Assembly (NCBI GenBank): GCA_900465675.1
Contig: UBJR01000013.1
Span: forward strand, 324,011-388,010
DNA: 64,000 nucleotides
Direction: 5' to 3'
Source: Hyphomicrobiales bacterium
GTDB taxonomy: Bacteria > Pseudomonadota > Alphaproteobacteria > Rhizobiales > Rhizobiaceae
Made by a program: the position numbers and the translations under genes. Positions within the stretch are counted from its first letter, which is position 1. Every line of letters begins with the position of its first letter. Below, one piece after another: positions 31,481 through 40,191 of this stretch. Below the pieces are notes generated by a model that had not been told where the DNA came from, searched no databases, and saw only the letters and a list, made by a program, of their open reading frames with translations.

Positions 31481-32314
31481 ATGAAAGTCTGGTTCATCAC
31501 TGGTGCATCCCGCGGCTTTGGCGCGCTGATGACCAAGGAAGCGCTTGCCGCAGGCGACGCCGTCGTCGCCACTGCCCGCAATCCCAAGACCGTCATCGAT
31601 GCTATCGGCGACCACCCCAATCTGCTGGCTACCGCACTCGATGTCACCGACGAGCGACAGGCGCAGGAAGCGGCGGCAGCGGCCGTCCAGCGCTTCGGCC
31701 GCATCGACATTCTGGTCAACAATGCAGGATACGGATTGCTCGGCGCCGTCGAGGAAGCCACCACTGAAGAGATCGAGAAGATTTATGCGACCAATGTCTT
31801 CGGCCTGTTGAAGGTCACCCGTGCGGTGCTGCCGCATATGCGCCGTCAGCGCTCGGGCCATGTCCTGAACTTCTCGTCGATCGGCGGCTATGCCGGCTAT
31901 CCCGGCTGGGGCGTCTATGGCTCGACGAAATTCGCGGTCGAAGGTCTTTCGGAATCGCTGGCGACGGAGATCGAGCCGTTCGGCATCAAGGTCACGATCG
32001 TCGAGCCCGGCTTCTTCCGCACCGATTTCCTGGCCGACAATTCGCTGTCGATCAGCCCGGCCTCGATCCCGGATTATGTGGGAACGCCGGCCGGCAACAT
32101 GCGGGACTTCGCCGCCAGCGCCAATCACGCCCAGCCCGGCGACCCCGCGAAATTCGCGGCCGGTATCGTGACGCTGGTGAATGCCGAAAACCCGCCGCTG
32201 CGCATGCCCTTCGGCAGCGATACGGTGGCCAAGCTTAGCGAGAAGAATGCCTTTGTCGAGCAGGAGCTTTCCACCTGGCGGTCGCTGGCCGTCTCCACCG
32301 ACTTCGCCGCCTGA
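31481..32314 (+). CDS. Short-chain dehydrogenase/reductase, divergent from LysR
   Basis: 277 residues, GAAAGGATACGTTTC then ATG. Cofactor motif MKVWFITGASRGFGALMTKE, NNAGYGLLGAVEEA, and active-site WGVYGSTKFAVEGLSESL with Tyr-x-x-x-Lys. It is of the same subgroup as the minus-strand SDR at 29532. It is a likely target of the LysR protein with which it shares the intergenic region. Confidence 0.92.
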   Translation: MKVWFITGASRGFGALMTKEALAAGDAVVATARNPKTVIDAIGDHPNLLATALDVTDERQAQEAAAAAVQRFGRIDILVNNAGYGLLGAVEEATTEEIEKIYATNVFGLLKVTRAVLPHMRRQRSGHVLNFSSIGGYAGYPGWGVYGSTKFAVEGLSESLATEIEPFGIKVTIVEPGFFRTDFLADNSLSISPASIPDYVGTPAGNMRDFAASANHAQPGDPAKFAAGIVTLVNAENPPLRMPFGSDTVAKLSEKNAFVEQELSTWRSLAVSTDFAA

Positions 32315-32332
32315 GGCAGATCGCCTGACCGA

Positions 32333-32363
32333 AAACGCCGCCCGTTTATGACGGGCGGCGTTT
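32333..32363. terminator. Bidirectional terminator
   Basis: AAACGCCGCCCG (32333-32344), loop TTTATGA, CGGGCGGCGTTT (32352-32363). A 12-bp perfect stem between the convergent SDR and oxidoreductase genes, with A/T flanks on both sides. Confidence 0.9.
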
Positions 32364-32369
32364 CTCGTC

Positions 32370-33359
32370 TCAGCCGATATCGATCACCAGCTTGCCCTTG
32401 GCCTGGCGCTCCTCGATCAGGCGGTGAGCCTCGGCGGTCTCATCGAGCGTGAAGCGGCGGGCGTCGAGGCGCGGCGCCAGCTTTCCGGCTTCGGCCAGCC
32501 TGGTTGCCTCCTGCATGATCTCGCCGTGGTGCTCGCGGCCCTCGCCGGTGAGTAGCGGCAGCAGCGTGAAGACGCCGGAATAAGTGGCCGCCTTGAAGGA
32601 AAGCGGAGCCAGCGCATGCGTGCCCCAGCCAAGGCTGGTCACCACATGGCCGAAACGCTTCACGGCCTTGAAGGCGGCATCGAGCCCTGCCCCGCCAACG
32701 GTGTCATAGACGATATCGAAGCCCTTGCCGCCGGTATATCTCGCCACATAGTCCTCGACGCTTTCGGCGGTGTGATCGATCGGGGTCGCACCGAGGCTGC
32801 GGATATAGTCCGCCTTGGCAGCACCATCGGCAGCGTAGACGTCAGCGCCGAATGCCTTGGCGATCTGCACTGCGACATGACCGACGCCGCCTGCACCGCC
32901 GAGAACCAGCACCGTCTGGCCGGACTTCACGGCAGCGCGGTCGACCAGCCCTTCCCAGGCGGTGATGAAGACCAGCGGCAAGGCAGCGGCTTCGCGCATC
33001 GTCAGGTTAGCGGGCTTGATCGCCAGCAGACGGGCATCGACGGCAGCGAATTCCGCCAGAGAGCCCTGCACGCCGCCGACACCGCCGGTCATGCCATAGA
33101 CTTCGTCGCCGGGGCGAAAGCCGGAAACGCCCTCGCCGATCTCCTCGACGATACCGGCGAGATCGATGCCGAGAATGGCAGGCAACGGCTGGCGGGCATG
33201 TTCTGCGGCACCGGCGCGGATCTTAGTGTCGAGCGGATTGACGCCGCTTGCCTTGATGCGCACCAGCACTTCGCCAGCACCCGGTTTCGGGCGGGCGATC
33301 TCGGCCAGGCGGAACGGTGCATTGTGGTTTTCGAGGATCAGGGCTTTCATCGTGTTCAT
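32370..33359 (-). CDS. Zinc-independent quinone oxidoreductase-type MDR protein
   Basis: 329 residues from ATG 33359, chosen to give MNTMKALILENHNAPFRLAE; 33350 is an alternative. Medium-chain dehydrogenase pattern: GVNPLDTKIRAGA, GIDLAGIVEEIGEGVSGFRP, and the NADPH-binding TVLVLGGAGGVGHVAVQIAK. It lacks the cysteine cluster of zinc MDRs, so it probably acts as an NADPH:quinone or enone reductase. It is divergent from the LysR gene at 33461, its likely regulator. Confidence 0.92.
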   Translation of the reverse strand: MNTMKALILENHNAPFRLAEIARPKPGAGEVLVRIKASGVNPLDTKIRAGAAEHARQPLPAILGIDLAGIVEEIGEGVSGFRPGDEVYGMTGGVGGVQGSLAEFAAVDARLLAIKPANLTMREAAALPLVFITAWEGLVDRAAVKSGQTVLVLGGAGGVGHVAVQIAKAFGADVYAADGAAKADYIRSLGATPIDHTAESVEDYVARYTGGKGFDIVYDTVGGAGLDAAFKAVKRFGHVVTSLGWGTHALAPLSFKAATYSGVFTLLPLLTGEGREHHGEIMQEATRLAEAGKLAPRLDARRFTLDETAEAHRLIEERQAKGKLVIDIG

Positions 33360-33460
33360 GTCGGTCACTCCGTTTTCGATGAGCGGATGATCCTCCCAAC
33401 ACGATTGAATGAAAATCAAAGATATCGCATGATCTCCATTCATTATTGAATGAGGCGATC

Positions 33461-34318
33461 ATGGAATGGAGCGACGTCAGGATCTTTCTCGCGATTGCCC
33501 GCGAAGGGACACTGGGTGCGGCCGCCCGCAGGCTCGGCCAGACACAGCCGACCATGGGGCGGCGGCTCAAGGCGCTGGAGGCTGCGACCGGTCACATGCT
33601 GTTCCAGCGAACGGCCGACGGATTCGTGCTGACAGACGAGGGCAGCATCGTTCTGCAGCATGCGTTGAGGATGGAAGAGGAGGCCGTTGCGCTGGAGCGG
33701 CAACTGCAGGGCAGCACGCGATCACTTGAGGGAATGCTGCGGATTTCATGCTCGGACTGGTTCGGCCTTCACATGCTGACGCCTGTCCTGGCGGAATTCT
33801 CGCTGGCACATCCGAAGGTCTCGGTAGAATTGCTGACGCATGCGCGGCTCCTCAACCTGTCCCGGCGCGAGGCCGATCTGGTGTTTCGCATCCGGCCATT
33901 CACCGAGCCGGAAGTGATCTCACGCAAGCTGATGCATATCGGCTATGGACTTTACGTCGCGAAAGGCACCCCTCACCCAACGGCAGGCGACGGCAGCGGC
34001 TTTGCCATTGTCACCATGGACGAGGCCTTTGCCGAGATGCCCGATGTGCATTGGGTGACCCGCATGTTCCCGAAGGCGACGATCACCATGCGGAGCAACA
34101 ATCGCGATGTGCAGGCAGCGCTCTGCGCCCGCGGTGCTGGAATGGCCGTTCTGCCGCGGCCGCTCGGCGACTGTTTTGAAGGCTTGGAACGCGTCGACGT
34201 TCCGGAGGCGCCGCCGGGGCGCGATACATTCCTCGGCTATCATCGCGATCTGAAGCGACTGCCGAGGCTGAGGGCCTTCATGGATGTGGTGATCAGCCGG
34301 TTGGCGACAACCAGCTGA
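33461..34318 (+). CDS. LysR-family transcriptional regulator
   Basis: 285 residues from ATG 33461; an in-frame ATG at 33446 is possible. The HTH reads VRIFLAIAREGTLGAAARRL and then GQTQPTMGRRLKALEAATGH, a variant of the LysR domain. The effector domain contains the usual DL-F-R-I stretch. It is divergent from the quinone reductase-type gene (about 100 bp between starts). Confidence 0.92.
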   Translation: MEWSDVRIFLAIAREGTLGAAARRLGQTQPTMGRRLKALEAATGHMLFQRTADGFVLTDEGSIVLQHALRMEEEAVALERQLQGSTRSLEGMLRISCSDWFGLHMLTPVLAEFSLAHPKVSVELLTHARLLNLSRREADLVFRIRPFTEPEVISRKLMHIGYGLYVAKGTPHPTAGDGSGFAIVTMDEAFAEMPDVHWVTRMFPKATITMRSNNRDVQAALCARGAGMAVLPRPLGDCFEGLERVDVPEAPPGRDTFLGYHRDLKRLPRLRAFMDVVISRLATTS

Positions 34319-34333
34319 TCACTGGGCGGTGAC

Positions 34334-35353
34334 TTACTGCAGGGTGCGGATCGGAGCCTGCTGCACAGCGTGGCCCGGAGCTGCTGGCGCGCCATTGCCA
34401 TCGAGGCCGGTTGCGACGACTGCGACACGGAACTTGCCGTCGAGATTGCGGTCGAAGATCGCGCCGACGACGATATCGGCATCGTCCTGAACTTCGTCGC
34501 GGATGCGGCTTGCCGCTTCGTCGACTTCGAACAGCGTCATGTCGGAACCGCCGGAGATCGAGATCAGCACGCCCTTGGCGCCCTTCATCGAGATGTCGTC
34601 AAGCAGCGGGTTGGCGATTGCCGCTTCTGCAGCCTTCATGGCACGGCCTTCGCCTGCCGCTTCGCCTGTGCCCATCATCGCCCGGCCCATGCCGCGCATG
34701 ACCGACTTGACGTCGGCGAAGTCGAGATTGATCAGGCCTTCCTTGACGATCAGATCGGTGATGCAGCCGACGCCGGCGTAGAGAACGCGGTCGGCGGTCA
34801 TGAAGGCGTCGGCAAAAGTCGTCTTGGCATCGGCAATGCGGAACAGGTTCTGGTTCGGGATAACGATGACTGTGTCGGCTGCCTGGCGCAGCGCCTCGAT
34901 GCCGACATCGGCCGTGCGCATGCGGCGGTTGCCTTCGAACGTGAAGGGCTTGGTGACGACGCCGACGGTCAAGATGCCTGCCTGGCGTGCCGCGTGGGCG
35001 ATGACCGGTGCGGCGCCCGTACCGGTGCCGCCACCCATGCCGGCGGTGACGAAGCACATGTGGGAGCCGGCCAGATGGTCCATGATCTCGTCGATCGATT
35101 CCTCGGCAGCCGCATGGCCGACCTCAGGCAGCGAGCCCGCGCCAAGGCCTTCGGTGACATGCGCACCAAGCTGGATGCGGCGCGAGGCCTTGGAGGTGGC
35201 GAGCACCTGGGCATCGGTATTGGCGGCGATGAAATCGACACCCTCAAGATTTTCTGCGATCATGTTGTTGATCGCATTGCCGCCACCGCCGCCGACGCCG
35301 ATGACAGTGATACGCGGCCGCAGTCCCGAAATGCCGCTCTTGGCGTCGCTCAT
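34334..35353 (-). CDS. ftsZ2: FtsZ2-type tubulin homologue lacking the C-terminal tail
   Basis: 339 residues; ATG 35353 follows AAAGGAGAATACG. The GTP-binding tubulin domain is complete: RITVIGVGGGGGNAINNMIA, the signature AGMGGGTGTGAAPVIAHAAR, and the T7 loop region LINLDFADVKSVMRGMG. It ends about residue 339, without the variable linker and conserved C-terminal peptide that binds FtsA and ZipA. Rhizobia are known to carry a main long FtsZ and a shorter, dispensable FtsZ2; this fits the latter. It may modulate Z-ring behaviour. Confidence 0.92.
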   Translation of the reverse strand: MSDAKSGISGLRPRITVIGVGGGGGNAINNMIAENLEGVDFIAANTDAQVLATSKASRRIQLGAHVTEGLGAGSLPEVGHAAAEESIDEIMDHLAGSHMCFVTAGMGGGTGTGAAPVIAHAARQAGILTVGVVTKPFTFEGNRRMRTADVGIEALRQAADTVIVIPNQNLFRIADAKTTFADAFMTADRVLYAGVGCITDLIVKEGLINLDFADVKSVMRGMGRAMMGTGEAAGEGRAMKAAEAAIANPLLDDISMKGAKGVLISISGGSDMTLFEVDEAASRIRDEVQDDADIVVGAIFDRNLDGKFRVAVVATGLDGNGAPAAPGHAVQQAPIRTLQ

Positions 35354-35567
35354 CGTATTCTCCTTTGATGCCTCACTCATGCCCCGCCCTCGTGCGGAAC
35401 AGCGAATCGAGTGTAAGGCTAAAGGCGCAAGAAGGCAGAGGCGGGGCGAAAGAACAAGATGCAGCCGCTCCGAAAGAAAATTCGGAACCTTTTTCACCGC
35501 TGCGCATTATGACGGATTCATGTCATCTTTATCATCATCATTGCCAACGGAGAGGAGTACCGCTGAG

Positions 35568-35786
35568 ATGCCTAGCATTGCCGCACGCCAGACCGTCGCC
35601 CCACCCCACGAGCATACGCTTACTGTTCAGGAAGCGCTGGAGCCGCTGTTCCTGGCGCTGGAACAGGAAGTCGAGATCAAGATGGTGGCTGCTGCGTTGC
35701 GCGCCGGCTGGTCGGCCGAGGATGCTGTCGCAGCAATCGATGAGCTGCGCCGCACCGAACTCGTCGACGGCGCAACTGCGCACTAA
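35568..35786 (+). CDS. Small conserved helical protein divergent from ftsZ2
   Basis: 72 residues. ATG 35568 is preferred because GGAGAGGAG lies 10 bases upstream; an in-frame ATG at 35520 is weaker. It reads TLTVQEALEPLFLALEQEVE and EDAVAAIDELRRTELV, an acidic helical protein. No family recognised. It diverges from ftsZ2 (215 bp between starts). Confidence 0.65.
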   Translation: MPSIAARQTVAPPHEHTLTVQEALEPLFLALEQEVEIKMVAAALRAGWSAEDAVAAIDELRRTELVDGATAH

Positions 35787-35877
35787 TTTGGGCGCTCGTG
35801 AAAAATTGTCATTCGCCATCGCGTGCGAATGACCTAAGTCTAACGCGACGATTACATCTTCGCGGAGACCTCCCTCA

Positions 35878-36879
35878 ATGTCCTTCAAATCGATCTGCGT
35901 TTACGGCGCCGGTGCGCTTGGCGGCGCTATCGCGGCTAAGCTGGCGTCTACGGATAGCGGCGTGACCGTTTCGGCGGTGGCGCGTGGCGCACATCTCAAA
36001 AGCATCCGCGAAAACGGCTTGCGGCTGTTCGAGGCCGGCAGCGAAACACCGATTACGGTGCAGATCACTGTTACGGACGATCCCTCCACCCTGCCCCCGC
36101 AGGATCTGATCATTACCGGCCTCAAGGGGCACCAGCTCGGCGATGCCGCCGAAGGGATCGCCATGCTCCTCAAGCAGGGAACGCGGGTGATGATGATCCT
36201 CAACGGCATTCCCTGGTGGTACTTCCACCGCGACAGCCAGAGCCCGCATGCCGAACTGCAGTTCGAGGAACTCGACCCGGCCGGGCGGCTGTGGCGGCTG
36301 ATCGGCCCGGAGCGCGTCATCGGCTGCGTGGCGATGCAGGGCGCCGAGGTCGTCAGGCCGGGCGAAATCCAGCTGTCGAACAATGGCCGCTACATCCTTG
36401 GCGAACCCTCCGGCGAAATGAGCGCCGATCTTGAAGGCATCAAGAGCCTGCTGACGGGCGCCGGGCTGAATGTCTCCACAACCCCACGCATTCGCGACGA
36501 CATCTGGAACAAGCTGACCGGCAACGCCGCCTTCAATCCGCTGAGCGCACTCACGCGCGCCCTGATGACCGATATCATGGCCGACCCGGCGCTTTACGGC
36601 ATGGTCGGCAAGATCATGAACGAGGTTCGTGCCGTTGGAACCGCGCTCGGCGCCACATTCTCGATCACCATCGAGGAACGTCTCGAGCAATCGCGCCATA
36701 TCGGCGCCGTCAGAACCTCGATGCTGCAGGATCTTCTCGCCGGCAAGGCGCTGGAGATCGTGCCGCTGAGCGGCATGGTCGTGTCTCTGGGCCGCCTTGC
36801 GGCAGTTCCGACGCCGGTGTCCGAAGTGGTGCTTGCGCTGACCTCGCAGCTCGATATCGAGAACAGACGCACAATCTAG
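35878..36879 (+). CDS. panE: 2-dehydropantoate 2-reductase family protein
   Basis: 333 residues. NADPH-binding Rossmann start ICVYGAGALGGAIAAKLAST, then DLIITGLKGHQLGDAAEGIA and a C-terminal helical domain with WNKLTGNAAFNPLSALTRAL, where the catalytic Lys and Asn lie. PanE reduces ketopantoate in pantothenate synthesis. Several paralogues with other substrates exist in rhizobia, so the family is certain but the substrate is not. Confidence 0.88.
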   Translation: MSFKSICVYGAGALGGAIAAKLASTDSGVTVSAVARGAHLKSIRENGLRLFEAGSETPITVQITVTDDPSTLPPQDLIITGLKGHQLGDAAEGIAMLLKQGTRVMMILNGIPWWYFHRDSQSPHAELQFEELDPAGRLWRLIGPERVIGCVAMQGAEVVRPGEIQLSNNGRYILGEPSGEMSADLEGIKSLLTGAGLNVSTTPRIRDDIWNKLTGNAAFNPLSALTRALMTDIMADPALYGMVGKIMNEVRAVGTALGATFSITIEERLEQSRHIGAVRTSMLQDLLAGKALEIVPLSGMVVSLGRLAAVPTPVSEVVLALTSQLDIENRRTI

Positions 36880-37013
36880 CGCGGACCTCCGATTTAGCCG
36901 CATGGCTTCTGACCTGTGCCATTTATTCTTTTCATATATGACACGCGGCTGCCCGGAATGGATTTCCTACGCCTGGCAGCCGTAACTTCTGCGGAGAATG
37001 CAGAGGTAATCCC

Positions 37014-37169
37014 ATGCGCAACGTCATGCCTGCCAATCCGCTTCGCGACCGGCCGCGCCGAGCCGTCAAGGCCCACGCCATGCGTGAACGGCGCACGGCC
37101 CAGGTGCTGATGCTGTTCGGCGTCATTCTTGCCTGCGTCGAACTCTATGTGATCGTCAGCTGGATCTGA
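37014..37169 (+). CDS. Small single-pass membrane protein
   Basis: 51 residues, GCAGAGGTAATCCC then ATG. A basic N-terminus (NPLRDRPRRAVKAHAMRERR) is followed by one transmembrane helix (VLMLFGVILACVELYVIV). It ends 8 bp before the DapA-like gene, so the two may be co-transcribed. No family recognised. Confidence 0.6.
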   Translation: MRNVMPANPLRDRPRRAVKAHAMRERRTAQVLMLFGVILACVELYVIVSWI

Positions 37170-37177
37170 GCCCCTGG

Positions 37178-38074
37178 ATGCGATCCAATCTCTCGCTGCG
37201 CCTTTCCGGCGCCATCACCCCGCTTGTCACCCCTTTCCGCCACGGCGCGCTGGACATCAAGGCACTCGAGATGCTGGCCGAATGGCAGATCGCCAGCGGC
37301 ATTGGCGCGCTTGCGGTTGGAACCGTCACCGGCGAAGGCCCGGCGCTTTCGCAGGCCGAGCGTGAAACGGCTCTCTCGACGGTGCTGCGCGTTGCCGATG
37401 ACCGCATTCCCGTTCTTGCCGCGACCGGCACCAACTGCACGGCGCAGACCATCGAGGCGACGCAACGGGCCGAAGCGCTCGGCGCCAGCGCGGCGCTGGT
37501 CACCGTCCCCTACTATTCGAAGCCGGGGCAGAAAGGCATTCTGCATCACTTTGGCGAACTGGCAGCAGCCACCAACCTGCCGCTGATCATCGTCAACGAT
37601 CCCGCGCGGACGGCCTCGCTCCTTCTGCCATCGACGCTCGACGTGCTTTCTGCCGATGGCACGATCTTCGGCCTGCTCGACATCGAGGGCGATATGGCAA
37701 CGCTCGCCTGCTACCGAGATCGCCTTCATCTCTTCACGGGCAATGCGCTCGGCGCTCCGGCCTTTCTTGCCTGTGGCGGCGACGGCGTGATTGCGCCTGT
37801 CGGCAATGTGCTTCCGAAACTCGTGACCTCGCTTCAGCATGCCGCGGCCTGCGGCAACCTGCCTGCGGCGCTCACGCTTGCCGATCGCATGACGGCGCTG
37901 ATCGATGCCATCGGCGACGACCCTGCCTGCATCAAATATGCGCTGAGTGCCTATCCGGGCATTTGCGCAGACGTGCGCCCGCCGCTCGTTGCCGCCGACG
38001 ACGCAGCAAGAGAGGCGGTCGCCGCGGCGCTGATGCCCTTCGCCGCCACGCCGAAACGCGCATTATCCCTATGA
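37178..38074 (+). CDS. DapA-family protein lacking catalytic lysine and tyrosine
   Basis: 298 residues with a clear TIM-barrel layout: LSGAITPLVTPFRHGALDIK, VTVPYYSKPGQKGILHHFGE (conserved Tyr kept), then IIVNDPARTA where E. coli DapA has YNVPSRT, and IFGLLDIEGDM where it has IIGIKEATG. Val139 thus replaces the catalytic Tyr and Leu167 the Schiff-base Lys. Both losses argue against aldolase-type chemistry. It may be a structural or regulatory paralogue. Confidence 0.85.
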   Translation: MRSNLSLRLSGAITPLVTPFRHGALDIKALEMLAEWQIASGIGALAVGTVTGEGPALSQAERETALSTVLRVADDRIPVLAATGTNCTAQTIEATQRAEALGASAALVTVPYYSKPGQKGILHHFGELAAATNLPLIIVNDPARTASLLLPSTLDVLSADGTIFGLLDIEGDMATLACYRDRLHLFTGNALGAPAFLACGGDGVIAPVGNVLPKLVTSLQHAAACGNLPAALTLADRMTALIDAIGDDPACIKYALSAYPGICADVRPPLVAADDAAREAVAAALMPFAATPKRALSL

Positions 38075-38169
38075 CAATCTTATACATTCGGCCACGGCGC
38101 CGAATGGAAAGGCAATCCGTCTCTTCATAGATTTGGACGGTAAGCCAGACATCTCGAAAGGACATATCG

Positions 38170-38436
38170 ATGTCACGTCTTTCTTCCGGCGCGTCCGCCG
38201 ATCCGCTTCAACGCAACACCGCGCCGGCCCGCTTCACCATCGGCAGGAACAGGCGCGGACAGTGGATCGTTGCCGACCGCGACGGGCTGGTCGGCGGCCT
38301 CTTCATCAACGAGGCCGCCGCCCTTCATTTCGCTGCCGCTGAGTGCAATCACAACCCCGCCGAGATCTACCGTGCTGCAGACGGGATTGTGACGGAACTC
38401 AGCGTCTTCGACGCGACAGAGCCCCGGCTGCATTGA
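38170..38436 (+). CDS. Hypothetical 88-residue protein
   Basis: CGAAAGGACATATCG then ATG. It reads ARFTIGRNRRGQWIVADRDG and LVGGLFINEAAALHFAAAEC, a strand-turn-helix pattern seen in small rhizobial proteins of unknown function. No family recognised. Confidence 0.7.
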   Translation: MSRLSSGASADPLQRNTAPARFTIGRNRRGQWIVADRDGLVGGLFINEAAALHFAAAECNHNPAEIYRAADGIVTELSVFDATEPRLH

Positions 38437-38550
38437 GGACGCAGGCTCCCGTTGTGCCAAGACGGGAGCCTTCCCGCACAGGCTGCCAAACTTTTCTTTA
38501 ACTGGCACAGACTAAGATTGCCGTCGGACAGCAGCCAGTTTTTGAGACCG

Positions 38551-38856
38551 ATGACCAAGCCGAATTTCCGCTTCAAGCACTACGACCTTCACGAACAGCG
38601 CGCCGGAACGATCGTCGAGGTGGCGCTGAATGCGGTCAACAATGTCCGCCTGATGACGGCGCCGCAATTCCAGCGCTTCACCGAAGTTCTCGATTTCAAA
38701 TATATCGGCGGCGTCGCCAAGAAATCACCGGTCAAGATGGTGATCCCCGACAGCGGCCACTGGCACCTGATCGTCGATATGGAAGGCCATCACGGGCTGG
38801 CGGAATCCGCCGTCAAGGTGATCGCGGCGCCTGGCGCTCAGAAGAAGGCTTCGTAA
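38551..38856 (+). CDS. DUF1883 family protein
   Basis: 101 residues from ATG 38551. KPNFRFKHYDLHEQRAGTIV, EVLDFKYIGGVAKKSPVKMV and PDSGHWHLIVDMEGHHGLAE match the DUF1883 signature. The function of the family is unknown. It is convergent with rarA. Confidence 0.85.
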   Translation: MTKPNFRFKHYDLHEQRAGTIVEVALNAVNNVRLMTAPQFQRFTEVLDFKYIGGVAKKSPVKMVIPDSGHWHLIVDMEGHHGLAESAVKVIAAPGAQKKAS

Positions 38857-38874
38857 AGCCGCCACCCGGCTGGT

Positions 38875-40191
38875 TCAGCGCGGATTGCGCTCTTTGCGGA
38901 GCTTGGACCACCATTCCAGCCGTTTGCGGATCTCGCGCTCGAAGCCGCGCTCCGGCGGATCGTAGAAGTTCTTGCGGCCCATCTTTTCCGGAAAGTAGTC
39001 CTGACCCGAAAAGGCGTCTGGCTCATCGTGGTCGTAGCGATAGCCGTCGTTGTAGCCCTCATCCTTCATCAGTTTGGTCGGCGCATTCAGGATGTGCTTC
39101 GGCGGCAGCAGCGAGCCGTTTTGCTTGGCGGCCATAGTCGCAGCCTTGAAGGCGGTATAGACGGCGTTGGATTTCGGTGCCGTTGCCAGATAGACGCAAG
39201 CCTGCGCCAACGCCAGTTCGCCCTCCGGGGAACCGAGGTAATCGTAGGCGTCCTTGGCAGCGTTGCAGATGACCAGCGCCTGCGGATCGGCAAGGCCGAT
39301 ATCCTCCACGGCCATCCTCACCAGCCTTCGTCCGAGATAGAGCGGATCCTCGCCGGCATCGAACATGCGCGCCAGATAGTAGAGCGCTGCATCGGGATCG
39401 GAGCCGCGAACAGATTTGTGAAGCGCCGAAATCAGATTGTAGTGGCCGTCCTGCGCCTTGTCGTAGACCGGCGCCCGGCGCTGGACGATGCGCGTCAGTC
39501 CCTCGGTATCGAAGAGCTCGCCCGGCCTTGCCGCACGCCAGACCTCCTCGGCCAGCGTCAGGATCGCCCGGCCATCGCCGTCTGCCATGCGCAGCAGGCT
39601 TGCCCGCGCGTCATCGGTCAGCGGCAGCGGCTTCTGCTCGACGGCCTCAGCGCGCGTCAGCAGTTCGCTGAGGCTCTCCTCGCCATGCGACTTGAAGGTC
39701 AGGACGCGGGCACGCGACAAGAGAGCGGCGTTGAGTTCGAAGGACGGGTTTTCCGTGGTGGCGCCGACGAGAATGACCGTGCCGTCTTCCATGACCGGCA
39801 GGAAGCTGTCCTGCTGCGCCCGGTTGAAGCGATGGATCTCATCGACGAAGAGCAGCGTCTGGCGTCCATCCATCCGCCGCAGCCGCGCGGTTTCGAATAC
39901 CTTCTTCAGATCGGCGACGCCGGAGAAGATCGCCGAAATCTGTTCGAAGGCCAGCCCCGCCTCGCCGGAGAGAAGCCGGGCCACTGTGGTCTTGCCGGTG
40001 CCGGGCGGTCCCCAGAAGATCATCGACCCCAGCGACCCGCTTTCGATCATCCGCCTGAGAACGCCGTCCTCACCGGTCAGATGTTCCTGACCGGCAACCT
40101 CCGAGAGCGTCTGCGGCCGCAGACGATCGGCAAGAGGCCGCCGGTTGGCGACCTCGTCTGGAACGCGTGGGGCGAACAGATCATTGCTCAT
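38875..40191 (-). CDS. rarA: Replication-associated recombination protein A (clamp loader-like AAA+)
   Basis: 438 residues. N-terminal RPLADRLRPQTLSEVAGQEH, Walker A FWGPPGTGKTTVARL (Gly61-Thr68), Walker B TLLFVDEIHRFNRAQQD (Asp117, Glu118) and the MgsA/RarA C-terminal tetramerisation region with KDEGYNDGYRYDHDEPDAFS. RarA acts at stalled replication forks. Its start overlaps the degP-like stop by 4 bp (ATGA), so it is co-translated with it. Confidence 0.96.
   Translation of the reverse strand: MSNDLFAPRVPDEVANRRPLADRLRPQTLSEVAGQEHLTGEDGVLRRMIESGSLGSMIFWGPPGTGKTTVARLLSGEAGLAFEQISAIFSGVADLKKVFETARLRRMDGRQTLLFVDEIHRFNRAQQDSFLPVMEDGTVILVGATTENPSFELNAALLSRARVLTFKSHGEESLSELLTRAEAVEQKPLPLTDDARASLLRMADGDGRAILTLAEEVWRAARPGELFDTEGLTRIVQRRAPVYDKAQDGHYNLISALHKSVRGSDPDAALYYLARMFDAGEDPLYLGRRLVRMAVEDIGLADPQALVICNAAKDAYDYLGSPEGELALAQACVYLATAPKSNAVYTAFKAATMAAKQNGSLLPPKHILNAPTKLMKDEGYNDGYRYDHDEPDAFSGQDYFPEKMGRKNFYDPPERGFEREIRKRLEWWSKLRKERNPR

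Noticed and set aside
34370..35368. 332-residue frame antisense to ftsZ2
   Set aside because: It lies opposite an intact FtsZ GTPase domain and has His/Asp/Arg-rich shadow composition.
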